A DNA stretch of 64,000 nucleotides, from contig QCXZ01000001.1 in assembly GCA_025024175.1 (NCBI GenBank), positions 35,148,942-35,212,941 of the forward strand. The letters are read 5' to 3'. Source of the DNA: Rhyzopertha dominica. Taxonomy: Eukaryota; Arthropoda; Insecta; Coleoptera; Bostrichidae. A program made the position numbers and the translations under genes. Below are positions 49,633-61,945 of this stretch, piece by piece. Numbering within the stretch: position 1 is the first letter of the stretch; each line of letters begins with the position of its first letter. Below the pieces are notes generated by a model, which made no database searches, was not told the origin of the DNA, and worked only from the letters and a program-made list of their open reading frames with translations.

Positions 49633-49900
49633 TTAAGTTTTTTTAATTTCCAAAAGTTCTAAAAGGTTTAGTTTTCTACCTTTTCTTACGCAATGGAATA
49701 CTTTCATGTCGTTTTCATTTAAGCAGTGATTATTTTCTATGCAATGGTCAGCAAAATCTGTTGTGCCTTTATTTGAATTTATATTCCTAACATGTTATTT
49801 AGTTTTATTTTTAATAGCTCGACATGACTGTCCTATGTAGACGATATCACATTACATGTACATAATTTGGTAAATACCGCTTTCGTTCAAACTATTGGAT
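49633..49900 (-). pseudogene. Penelope-like element, GIY-YIG endonuclease fragment
   Basis: The minus strand reads SGIYQIMYM, stop, CDIVYIGQSCRAIKNKTK, then HVRNINSNKGTTDFADHCIE, NNHCLNENDMKVF and KLNLLELLEIKKT before a stop at 49633-49635. GIY and YIG at the right spacing, the arginine after the YIG block, and the FA.HC.E..H motif identify the GIY-YIG endonuclease that ends Penelope-like reverse transcriptases. Stops within the first third make it dead. The reverse transcriptase part is not recognisable upstream. Confidence 0.72.
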
Positions 49901-50585
49901 ATGGATTGCTGTTAACCAGAAGTTCTCCCAAATTGCACTCTATTGCCCTATTGCTTTTATTTCGAATCTGTTCACCCTATTTTTACCGCAAACACTAACA
50001 CCTTTAACATAATTAATTTACTGCGGCGAAAAGACATGCGTTCAGCTTGTTTCTTATTTCCAAGCTACCTTGTGATTCAGAAAATTTCACAATGAATCCA
50101 TCTTTGAAACCATTCAATTTGAACAAACTTTCAATGATGTGTAAATCTAGCGCACTGCAAACATCAAAATCGAAAAACTTCCAAAAAGGGACGATACGGT
50201 ACAAAATAGAACGTATTTTTAACAAAATGGCCTTGTTTAATATTAACTTCACAACAGTCCATCCCGTCTTAGGAGACGCCTCCTATGTATACCTCATTTG
50301 ATCATAAGCTGCTTTTTTTATTATAATTTATAAACAATAGGTAAAGTTTGTATTACTGTTAACAATTTGCGTAGAATTCATTATTGTATACACCTACTTA
50401 ACTCTAAAATGGTGAGATGAGCAGAGCGCGCGTGAACTGGTGAATCTACCATATGGCAGCTAGTCCCGCGCTAAGGAGAATGTTGTTCGCATATGAGTAT
50501 ACAAAAGATGAAAAAAAAAGTGCAGGAAGGGTCAAATCTTTACTATTATTATAAAAGAAAATGATTGGTAAAAAAGTTTCAACTA
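49901..50585. other. intergenic DNA, unrecognised 79-codon minus-strand ORF
   Basis: The frame 50252-50013 (IVPFWKFFDFDVCSALDLHI, GFKDGFIVKFSESQG) lies just upstream of the Penelope fragment on the same strand. It does not match the Penelope reverse transcriptase as I know it. It may be unrelated. Confidence 0.3.
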
Positions 50586-51890
50586 AGGTAAGTTGGGGTA
50601 ACTGTGTAGCAAAATTCTGAAAGTTCGGATATATCTCATGTTTACAATCAAAATACTGGAGATGTTTAAATTATTTTTTGACCCAATATTATGGGTTATA
50701 TTAGCTACATCTCAAGCGTGTTAAACCTTTTTATTAATGCACCCGTTTTGATATACTTCCATTTTATTTTTTTGTGTCCGTATTACACATTTACTCCGTC
50801 ACACGGGGAAAGTGTGTATATGGCCTGGAATTCCCAGACTAGTCTGTGTAGTTATCACAGGTAAAAGTGTGTAAATCTACGAAAAAATTAGTTTCAGTAG
50901 CCTTTTGAATTTTTTTATTATATGTTAAGCTTAAAAAGATACAAACTTTACAAAATCGAAAAGAAAAGCCCTTCTTAGCTATAAAAACAAAAAAAATACT
51001 TTTCCTACAGAAAAACCAATTTCTTCAAACAAAATAAAGTTCTTAATGATTATGCATTAGATTAATTATTTGCATTTTTTTTTGTATTCATATTACGCAC
51101 TTATATGTGACAAGGATATGTGGACAGCTTGTATACAACCTTAATTTACCCTATGTAATTATCACTGGTGAAAATTTTAAATAAAAAAAATATAAAACTT
51201 TGCACTTTTTCTGCCTCGTATACCCCTTAGATGATAATTCAGAGTCATCTTAGGAATTCTATATTTTTCACTAGCCTTATAGGCGGTGATTGTACCGCTT
51301 CGTACTTCATTCATGGCTCGTTCTAGGTCCTGTTTGGTGTAGGACTTGGCCCTGTCGCTTTTTCTCACATAAACTCTGCCCATATTTTGCTTAATGAGCG
51401 TCTCCTGCAACTGATATTTATTATCACTACTAAAACAATGGAAACTGCTACACAGGGAAAGTGTGTAATATACTTACACACTCGCCTCAAAAAAATAGTA
51501 CACACTTTCCTTTTCTTGGGGCAACTGTGTATTACCCGATAATTTTTACGAAAAAACAACTTAACATAAAAATACATATAGTAAGTTAAAATTTAATTGT
51601 CTCTTACCTTATTCACATAAACATCCAATTTAAAATCGCACTGAATGAATCGATGCCGGCTGATTATATCTCGCGGTTACAACTCCGTGGCAGCAGAAGA
51701 AAACAACCTGAGGAATAATCCGATTCTGCAACCTGATTTACAGATATTTATTTGCTGCTATATAGTTACATTGGAAGCTTAGGGAGTTTCCTCCAGTAGT
51801 TCATAGATGGCAACTGCTAAATCTACATTATGGGAAAAGTATTTGGTGGGTACACACTTACCCCGGCGACACACTTACCCCACCTTACCT
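50586..51890 (-). mobile_element. pogo-superfamily element with psq-type HTH gene remnant
   Basis: Left end AGGTAAGTTGGGGTAACTGT and right end, as complement, AGGTAAGGTGGGGTAAGTGT form inverted repeats of about 23 bases. TA flanks both sides (50584-50585 and 51891-51892). Further copies of the inner motif (GGGGAAAGTGTGTA, GGGAAAGTGTGTAA, CCGGGGTAAGTGTGTA and inverted copies) lie near 50804, 51448, 51491 and 51850, a subterminal repeat pattern. The minus-strand gene keeps only the DNA-binding domain, so this 1305-base copy is non-autonomous. Confidence 0.8.
51177..51410 (-). pseudogene. transposase N-terminal psq-type helix-turn-helix
   Basis: The 77-codon frame contains SYTKQDLERAMNEVRSGTIT, AYKASEKYRIPKMTLNYHL and GIRGRKS. 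This is the pipsqueak-type helix-turn-helix found in pogo/Tigger/Jerky transposases and some insect transcription factors: ..L..A...V..G..S...A...Y.IP..TL..... The likely start is Met11 (51380, MGRVYVRK). The frame runs into AT-rich sequence after the domain, with no DDE catalytic region before the element end. It could act as a first exon whose partner is deleted. The domain itself is intact. Confidence 0.7.
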
Positions 51891-52260
51891 TAGACAAAAG
51901 GGCAGTGCCAAGGGAAAAAAGCACATTTCTGTTGCAAGCAATGCCGCAATGATTACATTTGTGGTGAGCCGGTGGGATTAAGGAAATGAATAGACACGAA
52001 ATGACATCAAAACATGTAACTGTGTCTCAAGGTATGGTGAACCAAAAAGAGCATTTTTAATATCCTGCATATTCAAGGACGAAAAGATGTCTCCACCGCA
52101 AGAAAAGGTGAAATGCAGCTATTGGTTTGCCTGCTTTAATTGAAGTTGTACGTCAAGACTTTTAAATTGCTAAAAACTAGAAATTCGTGCTCCTATATTA
52201 TTAAGAATCCAATTGGAGCTGATAATTCTGTAAAACTGATTTCTATTCTTAAGTGCATCA

Positions 52261-52346
52261 GTTTTTTCTGACAGTAGATGAGAGTACTGACTTTAGATGT
52301 ACAAAAGATTTATGTTCGGTGGTAAAATATTTAGATGATTTGAGAT
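52261..52346 (+). pseudogene. hAT transposase catalytic-core scrap
   Basis: The frame reads FFLT, stop or shift, VDESTDFRCTKDLCSVVKYL. This matches the F...IDESTD.S..K.L...VRY block that holds the first catalytic aspartate of many hAT transposases. Sequence before it (about 51895-52250) may be the remainder of the same dead gene, but no clear match was seen. Confidence 0.4.
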
Positions 52347-54833
52347 AGTTTTTTAGCATTATTATATATTCCTCCAAGTCGGACGGCTGAAATTTTTTTT
52401 TGCGTGTTCGACCATTTTAAAGCCAATGAGCAAATTAACATGTTTAAAAATTTTTTCCGCGTTGGATGTGGAAGTAAAATTCACTTACCCAAGCGTTTTT
52501 CCGGAAAAAATTACCTGACCTGACCTGACATACAAGTTTTATCTAATCTTTGAGCTCAGTATTTATGTGCTGATGTCAACTAATAAGCTGCCAGCACAAC
52601 TATTACTCCTTTAAAACCCATTTATAACCTATTGGACATTTTGTTTCTAATACGAATAAATAACTATATAGTTTTATACCGGCAAATAAAGGTGAAACTA
52701 TACGATTTTTGAATTCATTTTAAGCAGAGGTTAAAGGGACGTGTACTTTGCGCCTAGTACGGACAATTAGTGTTTTAGTTGCTGTATAATTTCTATTCAA
52801 AGTTGTTCGCTAGATAGATCGTACGTGTCTAAAATATTTGATTCGCACATTCAAATCCCAGAACATTTCCTGAAAGATGAATTTATAACGCATTCGCAAA
52901 TTAAGATTCCAACATCTGTGGTATAGATAAGTTCACAAAAACCCATTAAACCTTTCACTTAAATTGATATATTATGTTTTTGAGATTGAGGATTGGCAAA
53001 TCAGCAGCATTCCCTTTTTGTTCCTAGATAAAGTGGTAGTAGTTTTTTCTTGTTATATATACGCTGTTCTGGGAACATCCTCGCAGCGTTTGTGTACAAC
53101 TACAACTCTAGATATATGCAATACACTGAATAACGTATGTTATTTGGTTACAAATTTAAGCGATCCTAAATATTATGTATCGGCTTTTGACTGAAAATGC
53201 TATAACAAAATGTTTATAATATTTGAAGGCAGGTTGATAATTTTCTATAAATGTTTAAGGGGTTTGTGCGATTCTAGTTCTGTTTTTCTCCAGGCACACA
53301 CTAATCAAATTATGTTTCATTAGATTAATGGCAAAATCTTTGGAGTTTGTAGTACCTTCCTTTCGATATTATATGTATTTGTTATTGACATTCTTTTACT
53401 CGATATTCTCAATTCAATAACCCATTTACATCTGTAGCACTGAATACACAATTTCTATCGGCTTATTTGCGCGCTCGTAAAATTGTGCTGTGGATAGTAT
53501 AATAAGCAAATTGTAGATTTAATGACCCAGTCGCATCAGCGCTATATTCACGACCGGAAAGGTAAGGCTTAAAAAACAAAATAATAAAATTTTATCTACG
53601 ACGGTATTCAAGTGTCAACGAGTAGATTTATTCCTACATCATTTATCCCTATATTTAAAATCACCTAACATTGTGTAGAACGGGATAATATTTTATGGAA
53701 GGCGCGTTGTACCGCGGAAGTCGCTGAACTAAAAGCACTGTTTAGAAAATTGCAGAGCCCATCCATAAAAAAAATACTGAAAATGCTCTTCAACTGTCGG
53801 CGTATATATAAAGGTTATTGCTATAAAATATTAAATAAAAACGTTATTATTTCTATCATATTTCGGATACCGTTTACGGTAGTTCGCTGTAGTTCACTGA
53901 TACTCGTACCTAAAATGATTTCAAAAAGCCATTTCGTCCTCTTTGATGGTACCTTCAAATAATTAAGTTTTGTTTGTTACTTCAAGAATGTTTTAGATAT
54001 TATACATACATGTCTTAAAATTGTTTTTTGGGCGTTGTGTTACCTTACACAATATTTGTCTTGGTACAAGTGGCATGATTTAGAATTAATAGCCGAAATA
54101 AGACTTTTTATGAAATCCTACTGTCCCTACCGACCTAATTGTAAGACAGTGTTCGTTTTATTAATTTGCAATAAATGCTTACTTTGGCTCCTATTCGCTT
54201 TTGTCACACCCTTCCTTTTTTATGATTTTGCTGTGTGTAAAGGCCAACAAGAAAAGTGGAGTTTTATAACTCAAAAACAAGAAAATTATAACGAAAAAAT
54301 GAAAATCGGGATAGCCTAATCGTTGTAATTGGGACTTAACAACGCATACGTAAATACTTACTCATAGTTTGCATAAGAATAGGTATATTTATACCCAACA
54401 TTTAGAGCATATCACTTTATTCAAGCACTGTCACTCTTACGGATACTACAAAGCGAAATAAACGAAAGGAGATTAGACTGCAGCCAAGCTGCCGACTGAA
54501 TGTTAATGAAAAGTATCTATAGTGTTTACAAAAACCTATTCACGACAAAATCGTATCCAATGAATTTACAAGAGTTATGGAGAAATCACATGTAAATCGT
54601 AAGATGATTATGTTGTGTTTAGACGTAGTAATAGGAGATTGTACCTTAATATCACGTGACATCATATAAAGACAATACTTTAGCCGAGTAATAAAATATA
54701 ATAAGCTATTAGAAAACACCCGTATGAGATAAAAAGTAAAAGCTGTTTAAGTGTAAAACTAGAAATATTTTCACTAATTAGCTTATTATTTCAATATGGG
54801 AAACGTCTTTGATATTGATACACTCGTAAGTGT
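52347..54833. other. AT-rich intergenic DNA, no gene supported
   Basis: A frame at 53750-53962 ends in HFVLFDGTFK, reminiscent of a MULE motif, but is isolated. Nothing else recognised. Confidence 0.4.
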
Positions 54834-55390
54834 GTATGTTTAGTGATGCCCCCAGATATTCTCGTTTGCAAGAGTCTCGTCTCGTCTCGTTTTCGAGACG
54901 AGACTCGAGAAGATCCTTTAACTTTTCCTTGCGAGACGAGACGAGACATTCGAAAAGTCTCGTCTCGAATCACGCAGGAGAATCTCGCAAAAGTGTCGTA
55001 ATATCGCGAAATATTAAGCAAATATTTTTACATTTTACAACTGAAACCACGGGCGTAGCCAGGGAAGGTTGGAACCCCCCCCCCCCTCCCCCGAAATATC
55101 AAAATATTGCATTAATGTTATAAGTATTGAAATAAGGAGAGGCAAGGAGTGTAAAATATTACTTCAATATTTTGAATTTGCCGCGCTGCCACCTATGGCG
55201 GACGGTCGCCGATTATCGCATTCAGTAACCCTCGTATGCTTTCGTGCGGTGCGGGCGGTGGTTCAGTTCAGTTTCAGTTTTGTCTTCGAGTGTTCGAGTA
55301 ACCTACTTGCCTTATTATTATTGTTAATCCAGGAGTAAGTAAATAACTCAATAGGGCTAATGTTTTATTAATTCTTGACGTGCAGTGTAG

Positions 55391-55644
55391 TCTTAGGCCA
55401 CGATTTCATTTTTTGTTGCAAGCAGTGGCGCAGTGCGAGGGTTTGACGCATTCTTATGCAAAGGCGCCACAAGTACGAAAATGGAACTCGCAATCTCCAT
55501 TTGCATCGTTTCCGTGGCAGCGCTGAGTGACGATGAAAATAGATTTCGAGTTCCATTTTCGTACTTATGGCGTCTTTGCATAAGAACGCGTCAAAACTTG
55601 CACTGCGCCACCCCTTGTAACCAGAAATGAAATCGGGGTCTTAG
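55391..55644. repeat. near-perfect palindromic MITE
   Basis: About 110-base arms face each other with a centre of only about 25 bases (about 55505-55535). Shared arm motifs include CGATTTCATTT, GTGGCGCAGTG, TTCTTATGCAAAG and GTACGAAAATGGAACTCG. The inner left arm GCAATCTCCATTTGCATCG pairs with the complement of CGATGAAAATAGATTTCG. Reading frames across this region are by-products of the palindrome. No target duplication was certain. Confidence 0.75.
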
Positions 55645-55651
55645 TCGCAAT

Positions 55652-57709
55652 CAGTGGCGGCTGGTGTGGGAGGGCAAACGGGCAATGCCCCACCAACAGA
55701 AAAATAAGAAAAAGGGAAATTTCAATTTAAAATAGTTTATTTAATTATTTTGACGAATCTCTGTGGTATTTTATTTTACCGTCGCACAGCTATTCGCATT
55801 TGTAATATCTATGTTTATTCTGTGGTAGGCATCGCGGTCAGCAGGGAAATTCTCGGACAAGGCTTTTTATTCATGCCCTCCCTCGCGTTGCCATATCATA
55901 CCAGAATTCCCTGGATCGAGGTGTTATTAGTTTCAAAAATACAGCTACAAGTGGCGCCGGGAGGGTATACGCTGAAATGTCCGAGCCAATCGCAGGTCTC
56001 GCAGTTTGCGTACACAACGCATGCGCTATATGCTATATTATTCGTTATTCCTGCTTCACCGTCACATGTGTAGCAGTGTTTTCATTTCGAACAGTGAAGA
56101 AATTTATTATTTATTAATATTCTACTTACAGCTACATTTATCATTTATTGTTATTTTTATTTTTTATTTTTCGCGAAGATCGACTTGTGAATGCGAAGTG
56201 TTTTATTCGGAGTTCGCGGAATTGTACAGAAAATGGAGCAGGCGGCGAAAAATGCGATATCGTCCATTAAGGCAATGAAACAGGCAGGTTTGGCTTTTCA
56301 GGACAGAATTGAAGTAAAGCAGCTAGGGCCACTTCGTCCTGTCCTTAACTTACAAAACCAAGCCATCGTAAAAGGTAAAACTGTTAAAAGAAATTTTACG
56401 CAAATGATATTTCGTTATGTGGCTGCTACAAGAGTAATTCGTTATTTTGTTTTGTTTGCTTACTAATGGCAGGTGACGATTGCGATCCGGCCTGGGTTAA
56501 GACGGGAGTTACGGATTTGAAGCATCTGGGCGAAAAAATTAAAAAAACATTCAATTTGTCAAAAACATTTAAATTCCTCGCTAGAATCAACTAAACAGTG
56601 CTTACAGGCTTGAAATTTTGAAACATAAAGACGCGGTTAAACAAAATCGTTACATACTTGGTCGTTTAATTGATTGCATTAAATTTTGTGGAGCCTTTGA
56701 GCTAGCTTTGCGCGGTCACGATGAAAGAGTAGATAGTCAGAATCCGGGCATTTTTAAGGGTTTGGTTAATTTAATGGCGTAAATTGACACAACGTTAAAA
56801 TCTCATCGAATTGAAGTATGCATTTGCATGCCAATTTGTCAGGCTAAAGGTCACTTCCTTTAGGAAGTAGTACCCGTTAAGGCAGCTAGGTGGCTTTGTC
56901 ATCATGTCAGTGTAATGCTGACAGATGGCATTGCCATCCTAAATTCTTAGTTTCTAAAAATAGTGTTTTTTCAATCCTATCCAAAACGAACTCTTAGCGA
57001 TAAATCACTGATTTATTCGGGAACAAATATAATCATCAGATTTCATTGCTGCAGCAGCGCCAGATAGTCTTAAGGTTAAGAATTCAATCTCCGCATTTTC
57101 GACTTCGGTTCAAAAAATTAGGGACGAGTTGGACGTTAACATTCCTGAAGCAACCGTGCCTTCAAAGCGACAGTGTTTTATTGATGGTAACAAACAGATG
57201 GCTAAAGAAATTTGCGAAGTAATAATTACGAATATATGTAATAGATTCTTTTCGAGCGATTTTTAGAGGCGTCCTTCTTGAATCTCATTGCTTCCAAGAA
57301 TACAGCAAAACATTTCCCGACAAATATGATTTAAACGCGATTACACTTAAACACGAGTTAATGACAATTTATCACCGAGAAGATTTTTAAATTGCAAATG
57401 GAGCCGTTCATGTTTATCAGTTTTTGATGCAAAATAATTTAAGCAGCATGTTTCCGGAAACTATTAAACTTTTAAAAATTATTTGTACCATTCCCATGAC
57501 GACGGTCGAGAGCGAGCGGTGTTTTTCAAAATTAAAGAGAATTAAATGTTTTCGCGCAATACTATGGGTCAGGACTGACTTAATGCATTGGCAATGTGCT
57601 GTATTGAAAAGGAACTAATACAGTCAAATTTAAATTTTAATGAACTCGTAATTGACCATTTTGCGGCTCAAAAGAATAGGCGCATGGACTTCACATACAA
57701 ATCGTAAAT
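55652..57709 (+). pseudogene. hAT transposase (ZMYM1-like), broken, with 5' end of its element
   Basis: The element begins CAGTGGCGGCTGGTGTGG at 55652, the same end as the element at 9236. After a leader, coding pieces run in order: MEQAAKNAISSIKAMKQAG and VKQLGPLRPVLNLQ (from ATG 56233 in frame), GDDCDPAWVKTGVTDLKHLG, KQNRYILGRLIDCIKFCGAF and LRGHDERVDSQNPGIFKGLV, IRDELDVNIPEATVPSKRQC, KTFPDKYDLNAITLKHELM, then PMTTVESERCFSKLKRIK. The last is the hAT C-terminal dimerisation block. The tail FAAQKNRRMDFTYKS ends at TAA about 57709. A large middle portion, including catalytic parts, is missing between GIFKGLV and IRDELDV, and there are many shifts. No matching 3' terminal repeat was found. Confidence 0.78.
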
Positions 57710-57737
57710 TTGAATAATATTTAATTTTTATTTTGTA

Positions 57738-57850
57738 GAACCACGAAGGAGGAGGGGTTTAAGCCGGTAAGAATCCGACACTACCCNGCNGGCCGGCAGG
57801 AGGGTGCCTATGCAAGGTTTCCCCTCATCCACGAAAAAAAAAGCAAAAAA
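57738..57850 (+). repeat. possible non-LTR retrotransposon 3' tail with poly(A)
   Basis: CCACGAAGGAGGAGGGGTTT, AAGCCGGTAAGAATCCGACA, GGCCGGCAGGAGGGTGCC, then CCACG followed by two A-runs. A GC-rich fixed segment ending in poly(A) fits the end of a 5'-truncated non-LTR element inserted behind the hAT remnant. Two N bases (57787, 57790). Confidence 0.45.
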
Positions 57851-58079
57851 AAGTTCAAGACTATTCTTGTAGAACACTTAGTGAAAATGGACCAGTTTAC
57901 ATTGTTTATATGCATTTCACGTACATAGGAAACATCATGAAAATTTTGTGAGACTTTCGCGAGACTTGAACGAGACATAAGACGAGACTTTTAGTTACGA
58001 GTCAAGACTCGAGACGAGACTTTAATTTCCTCACGAGACAAGACGTCTCGTCTCGTTTCGTGGGCATCACTAGTATGTT

Positions 58080-61000
58080 AAATACGGGGTATTTAATTCT
58101 ATGAGATATGCTGAAGATTAATCTTCTTTTTACTGACCGTAACACGCCATACGTACTTCTTAAATCCTCCATTAGATAAGGCATACAGATTTTCACGAAA
58201 TGACAGACCAATCGGCAAGTTAAGCCTGTCTACTTGCAGCTCGCACCAACCTACGTCGTAGTTTGTAAAAAATATACCCTTAAAGTACGGCATAAAAGAC
58301 TTCTCCACGACAAAAGATTTCGGGAACAACGCGGATAGCGCCGCTTGTTAGCTTGAAATAATACTTGCGGTTTCAAACGGCGTTTAAACAAGCACAATGA
58401 ATGGAAATAGTAACAATTCTGCGATACAGTGAGAATTTCAAGCAAGATGATGTGATAGATATGTACACCTTGCTTTAAGTGGTTATGGGTTGGGTTTTGC
58501 ACTCAGCTAAACCACAATCATTTAACTCCTTTATAATGTACAGTAAACTTATCCACCTTAAGTAATAAGCTTATAAATGAAAATTTTCCAACCATCAGTC
58601 ATGTTGTATATTCCCATTTTCTCATGTAGTTTGCAGCTGCAGGTAATCACTGAAGTGAGAGCAGGTGGAGGGGTGGTAATTACCCCCTCCCCCCCACAAT
58701 GAAAAATTGAACTGATACTAATTTAAGCGTGTTGGATAATTTTTGTTTCGGAAAATTAACAGAATATCACTTTAGACCGCCCTACTTTATTCAGAGTATA
58801 ACCCTCTCCTACAAAAAATGTATCTACATCACTGCAGGTAATACTATCTCATACCGACAAGGGACGCTGATCATTATCGTCGATAATTTACAGAAGTTTC
58901 CAGTATTACCTAGAATGGTAAAGTTTATAGCAATATAGTAAGGACTAAAACTAAATCTTTGCGTTTTCCATTAAGTACTACCAGTTTATTATTATGGTAG
59001 CAAGGTGTTGACGAGATAAACAATAAAAATGTAGGTATGAAAAAATAACCTTCGGTGTCAAATGGGTGACATCTGCTTTGGTCAAGTCAGTCGGATACCG
59101 TTCCTCAAAAGTTTCGCTGTCATTTTAAGTCGTCAGACGGCAATATTACCTAGATAATCAACACAGTGCTCAGTAAATTACAAAACATTACTACTACGTA
59201 ATATTTAGAGATAAGCACACTAATACAATATGGCGGAACCACTATGAAGGAGCATGAGCTATAGACCTACGAATTAGTCTACTTGCAGCCCTGTGATTGC
59301 CAAGGAAAAAATTCGAGTCTTATCATATATTAAATAGGTGATGTCTGATGAGCTAAAAAAGACGGCGTAATCCATGGGTAGCGCTAATCTACTGGCATAG
59401 ATAATTTATCTATGCTACTGGCTAACCAGTACAGATGTAACAAGTTTAATATCTGATAATACAATGGAATTATTTTTCAACACCAAGTAGGCTAACCAGA
59501 AGGCCCTACTTCGCAATATTTCTACCAAATTACTTTAGTGCAAATACCATTTTGATCTGGTATATGAAATTTCTAATCAAACGACATTTCAAAATCATTT
59601 GTGCAATGATAACGGGTAGCTAGAATATAAACAATAAAAATACAATGTGGAGTTGAGCAATTCGAATTCTTGTTTTCTGATATCATGAGAAAATGTGATG
59701 TGCTTTTGTGCCTTGGTGATATGAACAATTGACCTTGATATTACTGCAGCTGATGTTCATAAATATCTGAGTCTGCGAAGCGTTAAACTTAAAGCACGTA
59801 CCCAATACCCTACAGAATTTCNTCTTTACTCTCATATATCACGTTATAGTACATATCTGATACAACTTCTAGGGCAAAAATATAGTTTTTAGTATTCGTA
59901 TTATTTCCCAAATAGAAAAGAATTTACCTATGTTTTGATAACTTCTATCAAACCTAATTCTAAATGAATTAGCTGACTGAGAGCAAGAGGTTTATGAATT
60001 GCAGTCTATCAAGGTATCCATTGTTTATGATAAACTTTTGCCCGTGTTTGACATCAATATCCTACCTGTATACATGAGAGATGCTAAGCTCAAAGTTCTA
60101 TGGTTTACTAGCTTTTTTCATCTTTACTTTATTTTTCTCAAGATCTTGACTTTCTTGTAGTTTGAACTTTGACAACACTGCAATAAACTTTTAAAAAATA
60201 TGTACTTTATTGTTTAAATGGCGCATCGAAATTTATATAAACAAATAAAGTTGTACACTGCCTTAAAGATATAAAACATCCTATGTATATGAATACTCAA
60301 AAAATACCCCATTTTCTATATTGGACTATGGACTGATTTCGCGGCTGCGACTTACCCTGTATATTTGCTTAATATTTGACTAACAATGCAGAACTATTCA
60401 ACACCTACAAAATGAACACCTTACGCTTACCGTGAAAAAGATACCGTAACATAAATAGTAAAGTAAGTATGATCACATCACGCTCGAATACTGAGATTAT
60501 AATTTTTAAACATCATTAATCGTTTTATATGTTGTAAGCACTCCTCGATCAATTTCGTCGGTTGATAGAAACATACGGTTATAAAAGGGGCTATTTAAGA
60601 CATATTAATATTTACAGCCTCTTTTGTAAACCACAGTTTTTGCTGTTTTTAAAGCTTGTTTTGTATAAAGGAACATAAAAACAGCGTGAAAGAGCCATAT
60701 ATTTCAACTAATTTCTGGTCGTTAACGGTAAGATAAATTAATCTTGTATATTGTGGTGAATCTTTAAATACGTTTCAGTCGAACGGAGCTATCCACAACA
60801 CACTGTCGGTATATCATTATTACATACATCAACATAAAACATATGTTTGCCGTATTTCCGCATCTAACATTCAAGTAAATATTGCCAGTACGCTAATGAG
60901 TACATGCATTGAATTGTTATTGATAATATGCATGTTTCCTTTATACCATTTAGAATTTAGTAGCAATGTAATATATTTTGTGATATGCAGATTATAGTCA

Positions 61001-61842
61001 TAGTTCTTATATAATGAAAGCTTCATTCAAGGACAATAACATTAATACCTCGAGCTAATTAATCCAGCTTGTTAAGAACCTAATTAGTTAATCTAGACAA
61101 TGTACTAATACAAATACACAGAACATTATTTACAAATTAGACTTCCGCTTTCTTAGATAAAATGTTTTGTAGGAGTAACAACATAATTTGTTAAAGGAAT
61201 CCCATCTCGGTATATTAAACATCAATTTAGATCATGTAGACAATTATTATGGTACGAATATTTTTACAACCACTGGTAAGTTGAGACTAAGAGATGCTCA
61301 AGGAAAGCGCAACAAATAAATAAGGACGTTTGCCTGTTGCTGAAGTGAAATTAATTGAGAGACGATATGTTGTAAATTTGTAGGGTTGTCTAGATATCAT
61401 GCCCACACAACTGACGATGACGGCTTTATCTGAAATCCTAGATAAAAGTGCTGCGAATCTAAGCTATAATGCTCAAGGAGTACTCGATAAAGCGGTATCA
61501 TAGTTATACAAGGTGTTCAATTTCGAGTTGAAACCAAAACTTTTTTTTTTAATAGAACTCTTAATTTTATGTCGGATCAAGTTGGAGGTTATATTTAAAA
61601 GAAATCTAAGTTATTCTAAATATTTTACTCTAAGATTTCAACAACTGGAGTATAACCATGCGTATATCTCCAAAAGCGTCAATTTTAGACCATATCTATT
61701 TTAATAGCTTCTTACTTAAAAAAATGTGATTAAGTTTGCTTTGGTACTCGAAATGAACTAAATACTATGTATAAATAGGCTATAACCGGTATTGGAAACA
61801 CTTTTTTGATGCCTTATACCGGACTTTAGGGATCATTTTGTG
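58080..61842. other. AT-rich intergenic DNA, no gene supported
   Basis: Two overlapping minus-strand frames at 58002-58329 look somewhat protein-like but match nothing known and run into the outer element. A short hairpin CATAGATAA/TTATCTATG lies at about 59395-59416. One N near 59822. Confidence 0.4.
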
Positions 61843-61945
61843 AAAATCGCCATCTGCTCATCTTGCGGTGACCTCGAACTACGATGTGGTTGCTACGGAC
61901 AGTAAGTACAGAAGCTTACATTGTCTAAACGCAGATACTTATATT
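61843..61945 (+). repeat. dispersed 106-base repeat unit, single copy
   Basis: AAAATCGCCATCTGCTCATC, GAACTACGATGTGGT and AGTAAGTACAGAAGCTTACA follow the order of the tandem units at 35625. Confidence 0.5.

Larger units (their letters stand above)
54841..58072. mobile_element. outer hAT-like element enclosing a nest of other elements
   Basis: Left end TAGTGATGCCC and right end GGGCATCACTA are inverted repeats. GTATGTT occurs directly outside both (54834-54840, 58073-58079), a 7-base match of the 8 expected for hAT. Just inside each end is a run of alternating TCTCG and CGAGA motifs (about 54875-54970 and 57945-58055), able to fold on itself. The interior contains other elements: a GGGCGTAGCCAGG-type end near 55052, a foldback MITE, a hAT transposase remnant and a poly(A)-tailed retroelement tail. 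The TCTCG zones are the only sequence clearly belonging to the outer element. Confidence 0.65.

Noticed and set aside
49425..49646. Plus-strand 73-codon frame
   Set aside because: Overlaps the 3' side of the minus-strand Penelope fragment and has no recognisable domain.
51900..51980. Cysteine-rich stretch (CCKQCRND) resembling a piggyBac C-terminal finger
   Set aside because: Too short and isolated. No other piggyBac block nearby.
53880..53962. LFDGTFK resembling a MULE catalytic motif
   Set aside because: Single short match without the flanking MULE sequence.
58002..58329. Overlapping minus-strand frames with protein-like composition
   Set aside because: No family match, and one frame runs across the outer hAT end. 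Not enough to call a gene.
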